64,000 nt of DNA, taken from Lomentospora prolificans (lineage: Eukaryota > Ascomycota > Sordariomycetes > Microascales > Microascaceae). Below the pieces are notes generated by a model, which was not told the DNA's origin, made no database searches, and saw only the letters and a program-made list of their open reading frames with translations. The translations under genes were made by a program, and so were the position numbers. The stretch is taken from contig JARFXM010000006.1 of NCBI GenBank assembly GCA_029532625.1, positions 3,472,001 to 3,536,000 on the forward strand, given 5' to 3'. Positions 48,830-59,242 of the stretch are shown here, in pieces; position 1 is the stretch's first letter, and every line of letters starts with the position of its first letter.

Positions 48830-49873
48830 TCAGAGATTATTCATGACCCCCGGCTGGATCTCTTCCAGCTTCCTGCTTAGCTCTACCCAAACCTGCTCCT
48901 GCACTCTCTTCCCATCTTCCGTCTCGAGGAACGACGAAGGGTTCGCCACATGGCACTCGCTCAAATATTTTCCGTGAGTTTCTACACCTTGCCCTGCAGC
49001 ATGAACCAGCGTTCGGCTCCCTTCCTCCGTGCTCCTCGCGACGACGGCCATGAAGGCTCGGAAAACAATGGCATCGAGTTTTGCGGTCAACTCCCTGTTG
49101 CCGTTAGCCGATCCACTTTCCAATAAAAAGTGAGCGGGAACTTACGAATGGCACAGCCCTGGGTTTACGCTGTTGATCGTAACGGGGAGGGCCGATGCGG
49201 GGTGGTGCTTGACAAGTTCACGCAAGCACATGATCTGCATAAGTTTAGAGACGCAGTACTGGTCTTGGCCGTCCTTGTCGACTCTCTCCTTATTGTTCAA
49301 TTGCGTGAATATCTGGCCCTCGGGGACTGCCGCGAGGTTGAATTTAACAGTACGGTGCCCCTCGGAGGTGACAATCGTAAAAGTTGGCCGCGCGCTCGTT
49401 TGGGCGGCCGTAGCCTTGAGCTTAGGCATCAAAAGGGCCAGCAGCAAGAAAGTCGACACAACGTTGACGGTTATGGCGCTGTCGTCACGCTCGGCTAGGA
49501 CGTACTTGGTAGGTGTGAGACCAGCGTTGGCGATGACTATATCGACACGATCAAGGTCCCTATTCACCCGCTCTGCAAACTGCTTGACGCTATCGTAACT
49601 AGCCATGTTGAGCTTCCAGAGCCTGACGACGTCTTTGCCACACTGAGTCGTCGCCTCAATATCTTCCTTCACGCCCGCGCCCTTTTGGAGGTTGCGCACG
49701 GCGAGGATTAATTGACCCACGCCTAGCCGCGCATAATGCCGAGCGGCTTCCTTGCCAAGTCCAGCACTGCTACCCGTCACGATGACGGTCTTGCCAGCGT
49801 AAGATTCGGTCGGTGACGGCAGTTTGACGAGTAACTGGCCGTGTAGAAAGCGAAAAAAGTCGGCAGCAGACAT
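48830..49873 (-). CDS. Short-chain dehydrogenase/reductase, retinol dehydrogenase-like
   Basis: Two exons (49146..49873, 48830..49094) with a 51-bp intron (donor GTAAGT, branch CTAAC, acceptor CAACAG) give 330 residues. Classical SDR motifs are present: TGSSAGLG (33-40, cofactor loop), NAG (116-118), Ser170 in IVTSEGH and the active pair Tyr206/Lys210 in YCVSK, with NPGLCHSEL after it. The sequence style (long N-terminal lead, KLNMASYDSVKQFAERV) is that of NAD(P)-dependent retinol-dehydrogenase/WWOX-like SDRs of fungi; the substrate is unknown. I chose ATG 49873; an upstream in-frame extension has no ATG support. A TATA element lies about 107 bp upstream. Confidence 0.92.
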
Positions 49874-49979
49874 TATGATATCTAGTTGGGAAATCAAAAC
49901 GAGCCCAAGGGGGGCGGCAAATAGGAAACTAGAACCAGGTCTCAAGAGTTCTCAGCACACCTCCAAGCCGAATGCGGTG

Positions 49980-49990
49980 TATTTTATATG
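49980..49990 (-). promoter_or_regulatory. TATA box of the SDR gene
   Basis: The minus strand reads CATATAAAATA about 107 bp upstream of the SDR ATG at 49873. Confidence 0.5.
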
Positions 49991-51068
49991 GCCAGCAGTG
50001 TCGGTGGGGTTCCGCCCGCCCAAGCAAAGAAATAGGAGTAGAGAAAAGTCAACAAACGCGGAGTTCCGATGGCGTCCGCCCTTCTTCCTCAATATCAGAT
50101 GGTCGGTGGCGAAAGAGAACTAACTGGTTACGATGACTTCTAGCTTTCGGTGGCCGAAGTTGGTGGGCGTCCCGGTAACTGCGAGTATATTTCTTTTATA
50201 CTGTAGACTCGCTGTTGGCGATTGAGGTATGTAGATTTGTGGACTCTGGGGCATATATTTCTTCGTTCAGCGAAACTGTCAGATCGGCTGCTTTTATATG
50301 ACCCCCCTTTACAACTTGATGGCGGAATTCCGAACAATGGCGGTTTGTTTCACGTCAGAGAGATCGATCTCAGCATGGTTATTGATTGGGAGATGCGAAA
50401 AAGGTTTGAATACCAAGATAGATGGTGAAGAAGATAATCTATCGGGAATCTTTCAGTCTCTTAAAAGCCTTCCCTTTTTATAACGAGCTCAAAATTGTCG
50501 AACGAGAAGCACCATCTCAGCTCGATCGGTGGTTTTTTACCGGCCGCCGATTCACCGATGGCGGGTCGCCCTAACCGAAAGAAACGATGCGAGGTTTGCG
50601 AGCTGGGGAATAACCCAATCAAAAGGCGGCTCCCAACACTGAATGAGGACATGTGGGGCCGGACGATTGTCTGATCAAGCAAAGAACATATTAAACGGAG
50701 TCGGATCGGAAGAGAATGCCACTTGAACGCCGATAGAATTGACTAAATGAAGCCGTGAGCTAGAAAATAGAGTCCCAACACCAGTTTCGCCAATAACCAC
50801 TCCATCAATTCAAAAAGCCATCCCCATATAACAGACGAAACCCAGGAAGCCAGCAATGAGAGTAGATCGTTGTGGCGGTCGCTCAGAGTTCAGAGTCCCC
50901 AGCCACAGTCCTTGCTTGGGATGGTAATATCACCCAGCCTGAGGGCACACTTATATCAGCCTCGTTTCCCCCTTAAACCGGTCGGGAATGTAAAGGGGTG
51001 AAGACGGAACTCAAACAACCACGAACCTTTCAAACAGCGCAACCTGCCCTAACGCTGGTGCAACTCAT
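49991..51068. other. intergenic region
   Basis: About 1.1 kb between the SDR promoter and the 3' end of the small secreted protein gene. Only short unrecognised frames on both strands. Confidence 0.5.
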
Positions 51069-51422
51069 CTAGTCCTTACCCTGGAGCTTCTTGCCGAGCC
51101 TGACAAAGAAGTTCCAAGTATCAGCCCATCGGCGCTCAACTGGAGCCCTGCGAGTGGGAGCATGGGCAGCGCCGTCATCCTGGGGTTCAGCATCGCCCTC
51201 GTCGCCTCCGTTGGCGAGGAACTGGATAGCGAGGAGTGACGCCTCCCTGTCCTCAGGCGAAAGGTTGGAGACACCGTTGATAAAATCGCCAAGGTTGATG
51301 CGGTCAATGTCGAGGCCGTCGATGTCGATATCGCCGAGCTCGGCAACCTCGCGCGGGATGTTGACGGCAGCGACCGCGCAGGCGGTGAAAAAGACGGTGG
51401 CGGAGAAGATGGAGAGCTGCAT
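51069..51422 (-). CDS. small secreted protein / peptide precursor
   Basis: Single exon, 117 residues. Residues 1-18 form a clear signal peptide (MQLSIFSATVFFTACAVA). An acidic middle follows (DIDIDGLDIDRINLGDFING, then GGDEGDAEPQDDGA). Dibasic sites occur at about 92-93 (TRRAP) and 98-99 (VERRW). Cleavage by a Kex2-type protease after the second would free an 18-residue basic, amphipathic tail starting WADTWNFFVRLGKK. There are no cysteines in the mature part. It has no named family that I recognise; it could be a secreted effector-like protein or a peptide precursor. A TATAAAAGG element lies about 134 bp upstream. Confidence 0.7.
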   Translation of the reverse strand: MQLSIFSATVFFTACAVAAVNIPREVAELGDIDIDGLDIDRINLGDFINGVSNLSPEDREASLLAIQFLANGGDEGDAEPQDDGAAHAPTRRAPVERRWADTWNFFVRLGKKLQGKD

Positions 51423-52756
51423 TTTTGATGGAAGTGTGGGTTGAAGGGGTTTAGAGGTAAATAAATGAGGATCTAGTGACTGTGAGATTGCGACTTGTTG
51501 CCTTGGGTGAGTTGAACTGAACTTGAAATTTGAACATCATCGTCGCTCATCCTCGCCTTTTATACTCGCATCCAACAGCTGCTTAATGATCTGCTCTGGT
51601 AACATTGTCAACCTATCCCCGATCTCAAAGTCAGCAAGCACTGGCAGTCGGCTTCTCTCTCGAGTTTTCTTACTTCTGAAAATAATAACGATGCGGGCAC
51701 TCATCGCCATTACTTCGCACCGGAATATTATTAGTCGAGTTGATGCGGATAAGCGGACCATCATCCCCCCTCAAAGGACATCAGAGTAGCAGCCGCATTC
51801 CTCCGTTGCTCCATCTTGCCCACTTCTGATTGAATAGCCCACCAAACCGCTCCAAAATACTTGAGCTTTCCAACGATAAATTACCCCGCGGCCTACATTG
51901 CTTACCAGCACCCCGAAAAAAAATTCGCACTGAGCCAGGCGAGGGGAAAAGAAAAGCAGCTTCGAGAATATTGAATGGAGCTGAATACAGCTCATTGCCA
52001 AAAATGGCCCTGAAACAAGGCGCAGCGCTGCAACGTCGCGCGTCACACCAGCAAATCGGCAGGTTTGCAGGCGGGGAAATGCACCGGAAATCGATCGTGA
52101 TAGGCCACCATCGCGGTTGTGGCTGTTCAGAAGGTAGCATTTCTAAATCGGGAACCACCCCGATCTTTTCTTTTTTTGGCGGGGGCCCGAACATCCCCAC
52201 CTTTAGCTTCGCTTGTCAGACGCGATTAATTCCCCGCTGATCTATTCTAAGCGCACGGAATCAATGCGACAGTCAATGAGTAGGGCTATTCTTCTCCGCC
52301 TGACTTGGGCAGTTGGAAAGTCGAGGCGAGCGCCGGGCCCGCGTTTATGTCGTCTGTAGACGCACAGCTGCAGTCCACCGCCAGCGAAGTCCACGGCGGG
52401 CGACGTCTCGGCGAACCGAAATACGTGCTATTTGTCGGTTGTTGACGGAACCTGCAGAAATAACCGCACGATGTTTGGATGCCTATTTTTATCACCGGCC
52501 AGCCACCGACTTCCGATTCCACATTTATTCTCCAGATTCCTCGCCTACCTTTTCTTACTTGGCCATCTCGGGTCATCGTTAGTCTTGCATCTCGACAATT
52601 CCCCATGTCAAAGATCGCTCGATTCCATCATCACGGTCCAACATGTCACGCCTCATTCCCTATTCTGGCTAGTATGCTTTAATGCATCTCTGTTACTCTA
52701 TTCATGTCAACCCCCGCATAAGCATCGTCGAATCGCGCAAAACGCTTCCATCAAAA
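51423..52756. other. intergenic region with promoter of the secreted precursor
   Basis: Holds the TATA element at 51556..51564. Opposed open frames around 51.8-52.6 kb overlap and are unrecognised. Confidence 0.45.
51556..51564 (-). promoter_or_regulatory. TATA box of the secreted precursor gene
   Basis: The minus strand reads TATAAAAGG about 134 bp upstream of the ATG at 51422, a strong consensus match. Confidence 0.6.
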
Positions 52757-53116
52757 ATGCATCACGCAATGGAGCAGCTTACCGTCACCTACCCCGAGGT
52801 GGTAGCGCCCTCGTATCCAGAGGTCTACCGACCTCACAATTACGGGAATTTCCAAACCCCGACCAACAAGCCGCCTCAGAGCCCTTTTACTCTCCTTATC
52901 GAGGTAAATGTACCGACGACGAACCCGGCTTACCCTAGTGGCTTTCAACCCCTCCTTGTCATTGCCGAAGTGTCTTATGGCAAGGTTAAGCGGCCTGAAA
53001 AGAAAGTCAGATTTGCCACGCCAATCGAAACTGCTTCCGATGGGAAGCGGCCGTTTCGACAGAGGTCACGACGGACTACCAGATCTCGCCTCAGGCGCCT
53101 TCTGACTGGTGACTGA
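52757..53116 (+). CDS. hypothetical small basic protein
   Basis: 119 residues from ATG 52757 (frame open upstream to 52682). The N-terminal part is Tyr/Pro-rich (YPEVVAPSYPEVYRPHNY). A middle segment, PEKKVRFATP, holds K-V-R-F, which fits the (R/K)-(V/I)-x-(F/W) docking motif of protein phosphatase 1 regulators. The C-terminus is strongly basic (RQRSRRTTRSRLRRLL), suggesting nuclear targeting or nucleic-acid contact. A GTAAAT after SPFTLLIE could be an intron donor, so the frame may be spliced. No family recognised. Confidence 0.45.
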   Translation: MHHAMEQLTVTYPEVVAPSYPEVYRPHNYGNFQTPTNKPPQSPFTLLIEVNVPTTNPAYPSGFQPLLVIAEVSYGKVKRPEKKVRFATPIETASDGKRPFRQRSRRTTRSRLRRLLTGD

Positions 53117-53690
53117 GCTTGACTACTATCCACAAACGACTTATTATCTCCAAGAAATAACCAGAACATGCCACCCAATCCTGTTGAGTTGCTAGAGAAG
53201 TAGCCAACTTGGCCAACCAAGCAAAAAGACTCCAGGCGGAAAGCCTTTGATTCAGTTTTCGTATCCTGCTTTATGCGCGCAGATCAGAATGAGTTCGGAC
53301 AGGTTTACCGAAGTGCCATCGTGGCTTCAAGTAGCTTTGATGCCTGGGATAGTCGGGAAGAGTAGTCAATTCAAAAAGCTCTCCTCATGAACCATATAAG
53401 CCTCTCGCACATCTCTCGAATATGCGCTGCCAACATCGTGACTGCCTGACTGCGAATAATGCTTGATTAATTATGCTACCTTTTTTTTTTTTTGGCGGAC
53501 AGATAAATACAGTAGCTAAAACTTTTTACATTTCGAGTCCGAATTGCCCGGCGGACATAGATAATAGATATTATATTCACATAAGAAGAGCTAACGATAA
53601 CCCCACTGTCGGCACTAGCGCAGTCCATCCCACGCTGGGCCTTACCTGGTCTCGCAGCTCTGCTGGCCGAGCGAGCACACCTAGGTGAAG
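53117..53690. other. intergenic region
   Basis: No coding pattern supported; one T11 run at 53481..53491 and an AT-rich patch at 53555..53600. Confidence 0.45.
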
Positions 53691-54134
53691 TTACGCCAAC
53701 CCCCTTCGTCGCACCTAAAAACACCCAGCATATGCTGCGACCATTCGGGCACCTCGCCATCATAGCCTCTGAGGTCGTCGCACCCGCTCACGGGCTCGGA
53801 TTCTTCCGGATTCGCGCACCGGAATGTGTCCGAGACTCCCCCAATGCCAATCGCCGCCGATTCGTATCCGAATTCCCTGACGGCTTCGGAGATGTCGGGG
53901 AGCTTGCCTCCGGGCGCGATGCTGAACTCGAGGAAAGTTCTCTGTGCCCCATGCTGTGGTGAAGTCGCGTGCGTCCTCCATGACGGCCCATTTCTGCAGG
54001 AATCTCTTCCATCGCAGGCGGACGTGCGTTTGCGTGTCGGTGCGGTTGGTCATGTCGGTTGTCCGGCCGATGAAAAAGAAGGGCTCATTCAATTCAATTC
54101 CAGCGGTTCGCGCGAGTCGTAAGCGCTGGGCCAT
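53691..54134 (-). pseudogene. unrecognised coding-like region with a frame change
   Basis: Two minus-strand frames look coding and adjoin. From ATG 54134 the first reads IELNEPFFFIGRTTDMTN and RLRWKRFLQKWAVMEDARDF. Near 53938 the sensible reading moves to another frame: TFLEFSIAPGGKLPDISEAV, GYESAAIGIGGVSDTFRC and PEWSQHMLGVFRCDEGGW, ending in TAG at 53691..53693. The shift lacks GT..AG splice sites, so a small indel is likely. A short signal-peptide-like frame (MPSAFTTFCVFLLTVQLTPS, ATG 54417) lies upstream on the same strand and could be a first exon. No family recognised. Confidence 0.35.
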
Positions 54135-55588
54135 GTTGGCGTATTGATGGTGGTTGAGTCATTCTACTCTTGACTCTGTTGCGTTACCCCGAGGTCGGGG
54201 ATCGACGTGCATTCATCCCACCAACTCTAGCTCAGCCCAGTGTACTCCCTGCTATGGGATTGCGAATCGCAAAAACCATGAGGAGAAGTGCAGTGGGGTC
54301 GTATGTTTCGTTCTTTAGGAAGATGAGATCAATCTAGGCCGTGGCTCGGACCATTTGCGAAGGAGTAAGCTGGACAGTGAGGAGGAAGACGCAGAAGGTG
54401 GTAAAGGCTGACGGCATTGTGACGAGAACGAGAGGGAAAGAAGGGGCGGATGAAATCAAACAACGAAATATAAAAGGGAGAAGACTGACAAAATGGGAAG
54501 CCCGAAGAGGACGAAAAATACTCGAAAACGCAGAGTCTGCAGTGAGAAGGAGAACTCTGTACGAGGCGACGGACCTTGCAGAGTTTACCTTGTGCTGGAG
54601 GTCGTCGGTGTCGTATGCAGGAAACGGCGAAAAGGAAAAGAGTTGAGCTTTGTAAATTAGAAGTGTTGATTCGTATGCTGAGGTGCATTGTCATGTTGGT
54701 GAAAGTCAGGGTAAACCAGTCTGGATTTGGGATAATATTATGTCGTCAGACTAAATGACCTGAAGAACGGGCCTACTCGGCTCCTTGGTTGGCATGAGGT
54801 CGTCTTTCCGCTCCGAACTAAATATCATTCCTGGAGAAACATTTGCAGCCCCCTGTCCCCGTTGCCTTAAATCCGGCTTAGACCCATCGGGCTGGGCCAT
54901 CTATTCTACGGTCGACTCTTTGCAGCCACCGACATGGTTGTCAAAACTGTGGTCGCCCACATCTCGACCCAAGGGCTCGCAGATGTCGTTCTTGCGCAAT
55001 ATTGCCCAGCTTCAGTGCCGGATAGCCAAGTCTTCGGCTTCATGGCCAGCACCGATAATTCAAGTGTTCAAGCGGTTGTTCATAGCTAGTCAGAAGCGCC
55101 TTTGTGTCGAGGATCTCATAGGTTCAACCCTGTTGGAGGATGTTAACGTTGATATTGAATCTGTTCTATCTCCGAATTCCCGGCTGTCCTCCAACCTCAC
55201 ACGAGGATAGGTGTGCCATCAGCTCCACTTTACTCTGCGAGAATGCTGCTCCCCAATTGTTGGTTACCAAGGGCGCGGGACGACTCCGTAATCCCGAGGA
55301 TTCTCTTCTCATAAATGACGCGAAGGTTCGGGATCGGCGGTCGAGGGGCCCCTTCGAATAACGCCCGAAGCGCCCGGCCATGACGTGGGCTGGTCCGCAT
55401 TTCGAGGTCCGGTGGCTGGCTGACGCCACTTGAGGCTGGCCTTTTGCAGTGATGAATGCTTGCCGCCTCAGTTTTGATTTCGAACACAGTTGATGGTTTC
55501 CAAGAAACACCAATTAGTCCCGAAGTGAATTAGCGTAAATAATATGGATAACCGAGGGAACGCGGATGTTCATCTCTGTCTGCGTCCG
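54135..55588. other. intergenic region without a supported gene
   Basis: Short frames only. A minus-strand frame at 55230..55487 and a plus-strand frame at 54785..55210 overlap and are unrecognised. The possible first exon at 54417 is mentioned with the preceding entry. Confidence 0.4.
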
Positions 55589-57151
55589 TTACGATGATTC
55601 GCTCACATCGAACTGATTCAAAAAGGTCATGAAACGTGACCAGGTCTCCGCCCTCAAATCACAGCTCGTCCAGGAATTGCCATTCCTATCCCTGCCCATA
55701 ATGACATATTGACAAGGAAAGCGGACCTTTTGGCTCAATGATCTGAGAATGATAATACACGGGTTTTCCTGGCCCGACTCCGTTTCCAGCCCTGACGATC
55801 GCCGGGCTAAGTCAGCTCTGTCCAGTAACTTTCCCTTGGACCAGTTGGAGCTAACACTAAAATCCATGGTGCTGTTGCCAAATATGGCTTGATTCCTACT
55901 GACCACCATCTGTTCGTATCCTAGGGATCTCATAGCCTTCATGTTGTCTTCACTGGTCTGCGCCGTCACGGCTCGGCGGCACGCCAGGGCAAGCTCTCCC
56001 AGCGGCATGTGCTGCGCCTCGTCGGCTCGACATTCCAAGAAAACACCGCAGGGTGCGTTTGGGACATATGCCGTATCCGGACGGAAGGCGGATGGGGCGC
56101 AATCACGTGGATCGACCGCCATCAAGAGCATCATGGTGCGTTTGAGCCAACCGGCTGCCCTAGTGCATGAATGTGCTGCATCAACGCCATTACGATATCG
56201 TTTTCGCTCACGAACGGTTTTCGGGTGTTGTCGCGTCGCCAGTCTTGGGAAGTTCGCTTTGTGCTTTGGCAACCAAGGCATCCATAGTTTTGCGCGGGAC
56301 GCAAACCATGCGAAACTCGAACATGAACCAGTATGACTGGAACAGGAAGCGAATTCCGAAAACGGCTAGGCCTAACCCGGTGAGGAGTTTATCAGCAAAC
56401 GGTGGCTTTCCAAGCCTAGTGTGCTCGGCTTCGTCGAGCTTGTAAAGCGCAGCCATCGGGTCGGTTCTCCAGCCAGCGAGCGGAGCCACGTCGTCCTCGT
56501 GGCAGGCAAGCACCAAGCTCCACGCAGAGACGACGGCGGCGAAACCGCCCATATCGCTAGTCGCGTGGCTGTGGTTGAGTGAAACGAGGGTTCCATCCTC
56601 AAATGTTACGACGTGGAGAGCATATTGCGGCATGTCCGAGTAAAAGTAGTCATCGATACAGCGCGGGGCCGAGGCCAAGGCCGGTAAAGTTGTGCGTGCT
56701 TGGAAACGTGGTCGTCTTGTGTCCGGCGGTGGAAAGTATGGAAGCCTCGGGGTGATTACACACATACGCATCGCATGGTGCTACTTGGTGTAGTAAACAG
56801 CAGGCCGCTGATCCGTGAAGGCTCGCGGTACGTGGACCTCGCCTTTTCCGTCGGGCTACATTGCATCGTTAGTTCCAGCCGCTCTCCCGTGGGTACAGGG
56901 TGACCCACCCTTAAACGTAGTCCGCCTCCTAGACGTCTCCAGCTGTCCGTGCTGAACAGTTCAACCAACGCACGATGGAGCATGTCCGGGTCTAGCACAT
57001 CCTCAAATCGATAGGTTTGCATCAGCGTGTAGGAGCGTATAACCTTGGTATCATCGAAAAAGTGACAGGGGAGGACCTCGTCCGTCGGAACCACGGGTGG
57101 CGGCGACCGCGAAGAGCCGTAGCCGAACAGACGTCGCACGAATGAAGCCAT
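55589..57151 (-). pseudogene. Acyltransferase (HxxxD, trichothecene acetyltransferase/BAHD-like), broken
   Basis: Exon 1 (56909..57151, MASFVRRLFGYG..., WRRLGGGLRLR) and a 53-bp intron 56856..56908 (branch CTAAC) lead into PDGKGEVHVPRAFTDQRPAV. The catalytic motif follows as NHSHATSDMGGF (His-x3-Asp). Later blocks are FVSENDIVMALM, RTMMLLMAVDPRDCAP and YVPNAPCGVF. Three lesions are visible: an in-frame TAG at 56781..56783, and two single-base frame shifts, one near 56218..56224 and one between there and about 56150, each moving to the next frame where the family pattern resumes. The family transfers acyl groups from CoA to alcohols, often in secondary metabolism. It is next to an MFS exporter, a pairing common in toxin or metabolite loci. 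Confidence 0.75.
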
Positions 57152-57631
57152 GGCTCAAGCGATTTTGCAAACTACCGCGAGCTGCCTTAGCGCTGCACGG
57201 AAAGGAAAGAGAGGAAAGTGGAATTGCTTGCCAGTACGCAGGCACCGAGCGTGTTACAGGCAATTGGATCTCCTCGAGGGCCTGATAAGTTTCACCTGTA
57301 ACAACCCGGTCTGACGAAAGCGCTAATTTCATCACAGGTATAAATGACAGGGATCTGGAAAGGTGATGGCATGGGTGCATCATGGAATTTCCCATTTCAG
57401 ATCATGCACGCATTCCTGTTAGGCCTCTTGGATAAACCTCCATTGTTGGTATCGGGGTTCTGGAAAGGTTCTTGGATGTGCGTGAAGGGCTCATAGATAT
57501 ACGCACTACTAGAGCAAATATATGAGGAAATAATTTCAAGAAAAACATGGCACCTATTGGGCATGGGAAATAATACATTACTATTTTAGACGCCTAGATA
57601 ATACAAGTGTGCACGCTGTTTACCAAAGTTC
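57152..57631. other. intergenic region
   Basis: Promoter side of the acyltransferase remnant and 3' side of the MFS gene. No coding pattern seen. Confidence 0.5.
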
Positions 57632-59242
57632 TCAAACTTCTTCAGGCTCCTCCGTGTTGTATCTGGTAGGATCACCATCGTGCCAACCATCTTTCTGATC
57701 CTTTCCGCTTGCATCTCTGGCTGTTGCATATTTGCTCTTTAAACGCAATACTCTTCCGTATTTCCAAAATAAAAACGGGATAACCGTCAAAATCACCGCA
57801 ACGCCTCCGATCAAACTCCCACCACCGCCCACGCCAAGCGCGCCAAACATTTGTTTCGTAAACAGAGGAGCGGCCGCGCTGCAGGCAAATCGGGCAATCG
57901 TATTCGCTGCGATCGCAGAGGCCGCGTATGACAGATAAGTGTCCATGAGATAGTTGATGTAGGCGACGAAAATGAGAAGCATAGCCATGGATAGGAAAGA
58001 TCCCGCAATGGTCGGGACAATCCAATGGACCGACCTAGTGCTGGTTAGAACATTGACGTGCTTGACCGGGTTTCCAGCATATCGGGAATCTTACTTGTAT
58101 TCTGCTGACCATGCAAACCAGAACATGCTGATGGCAAAAATGATGCCCCCAACCACCCCCAACACTAGCCGTTCCTCCGGCTCCAACTGGTCGGGCATGA
58201 GTCCTTTTGCGTGCGCCTTCTTTTGCATTCTCCGAGTATCCAACGCGACTATGATTCCTCCAACAACAGCTCCAACGATGATCCCGAGGAGCGGTAATTG
58301 GCCAACACCAGCATTCCATCCACGCCGTTCTTGGAAAACAATGGAGTATACATCAAAGAGCATGTAGTACAATGTAATGACAAGAGAGATATAAATTGCG
58401 CAGAGTAGTGAAATGGTATCGAACAGGAGAATCCATGGCCGCGTGAGCGCAACTTTGTAGATCTCGACTAGCGATGGGTCCGTATCCTCTGCCTTTGCCC
58501 TGACAGTTTTGTATGCCGACTTCCCAGACTTACGATAGCCTTGCGCTTTCCACCTAAGGATAGTTGGACCATGGGTTTCGGGTATCAAGAGCAAAAAAAG
58601 CGCGGATCCACCTCCAAGCCAGAGGAGGACGTAAAATGTCCAGCGCCAATACTTCTTCAGCTCCATGAATCCCCCAACAACGGGCCCAAGAGCGGTTCCG
58701 AGCCAAGTCATGGCCGAAAAGAGAGCGACGGCGTTGCCGCGTTGGCAGGCGTACCAGATATCGGAGATAACGCCGGGGGTGTTGCTCAGTGGCGACGAAA
58801 CCAGCACACCCGTGATAAATCTTCCCACGAGCAAACTTGCGAAATTTGGAGCGAAAGCGCACAGAAAAGTGAAGGTAATATAGAGGAGGAAGGTAACGTA
58901 GAAAATCCATTTACGACCTTTGAATTCACTGAGGGGGGCCACGATTAGCGATCCAGCGCAGAACCCCAGGAGGAACAACGTGGTTGTTAAGCCGGCGGCT
59001 ACTTTGGAGACTCCAAAGGTCTCAGAGATGGATGCGATGCATGCACTCGGTGCACTGGATGCGAAATTGGCGTTCATTGCGAGGAGGGTTGCGGAAAACG
59101 TTATCACCCAGCACCGGGCTGTCGACCAGTTTCGTGGATCATCGGCGTCGTTGGGGCGAAAGCTGACGTAGCCATCGCCGTCGAGGTAGGGAGGATCACT
59201 GTTACCCTGGAACTTCTCCAGAATCTGGCAGGACGGTGCCAT
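57632..59242 (-). CDS. MFS transporter, DHA1 polyamine/drug-type
   Basis: Two exons (58095..59242 and 57632..58034) with a 60-bp intron (donor GTAAGA, branch CTAAC) give 516 residues. The lead PNDADDPRNWSTARCWVITF is the typical DHA1 entry to TM1. Family motifs include APLSEFKGRKWIFYVTFLLY (loop 2-3, G-x-x-x-D/E-x-x-G-R-K/R) and LVGRFITGVLVSSPLSNTPG with ISDIW in TM4-5. Twelve hydrophobic segments are present, the last two in exon 2 (IAGSFLSMAMLLIFVAYINY, LIGGVAVILTVIPFLFWKYG). The tail is hydrophilic (KDQKDGWHDGDPTRYNTEEP). Probably a plasma-membrane exporter of drugs, polyamines or metabolites. Unlike its neighbour it is intact. Confidence 0.9.

Noticed and set aside
49874..49945. N-terminal extension of the SDR
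   Set aside because: It depends on a non-ATG start; ATG 49873 gives the normal lead before the cofactor motif.
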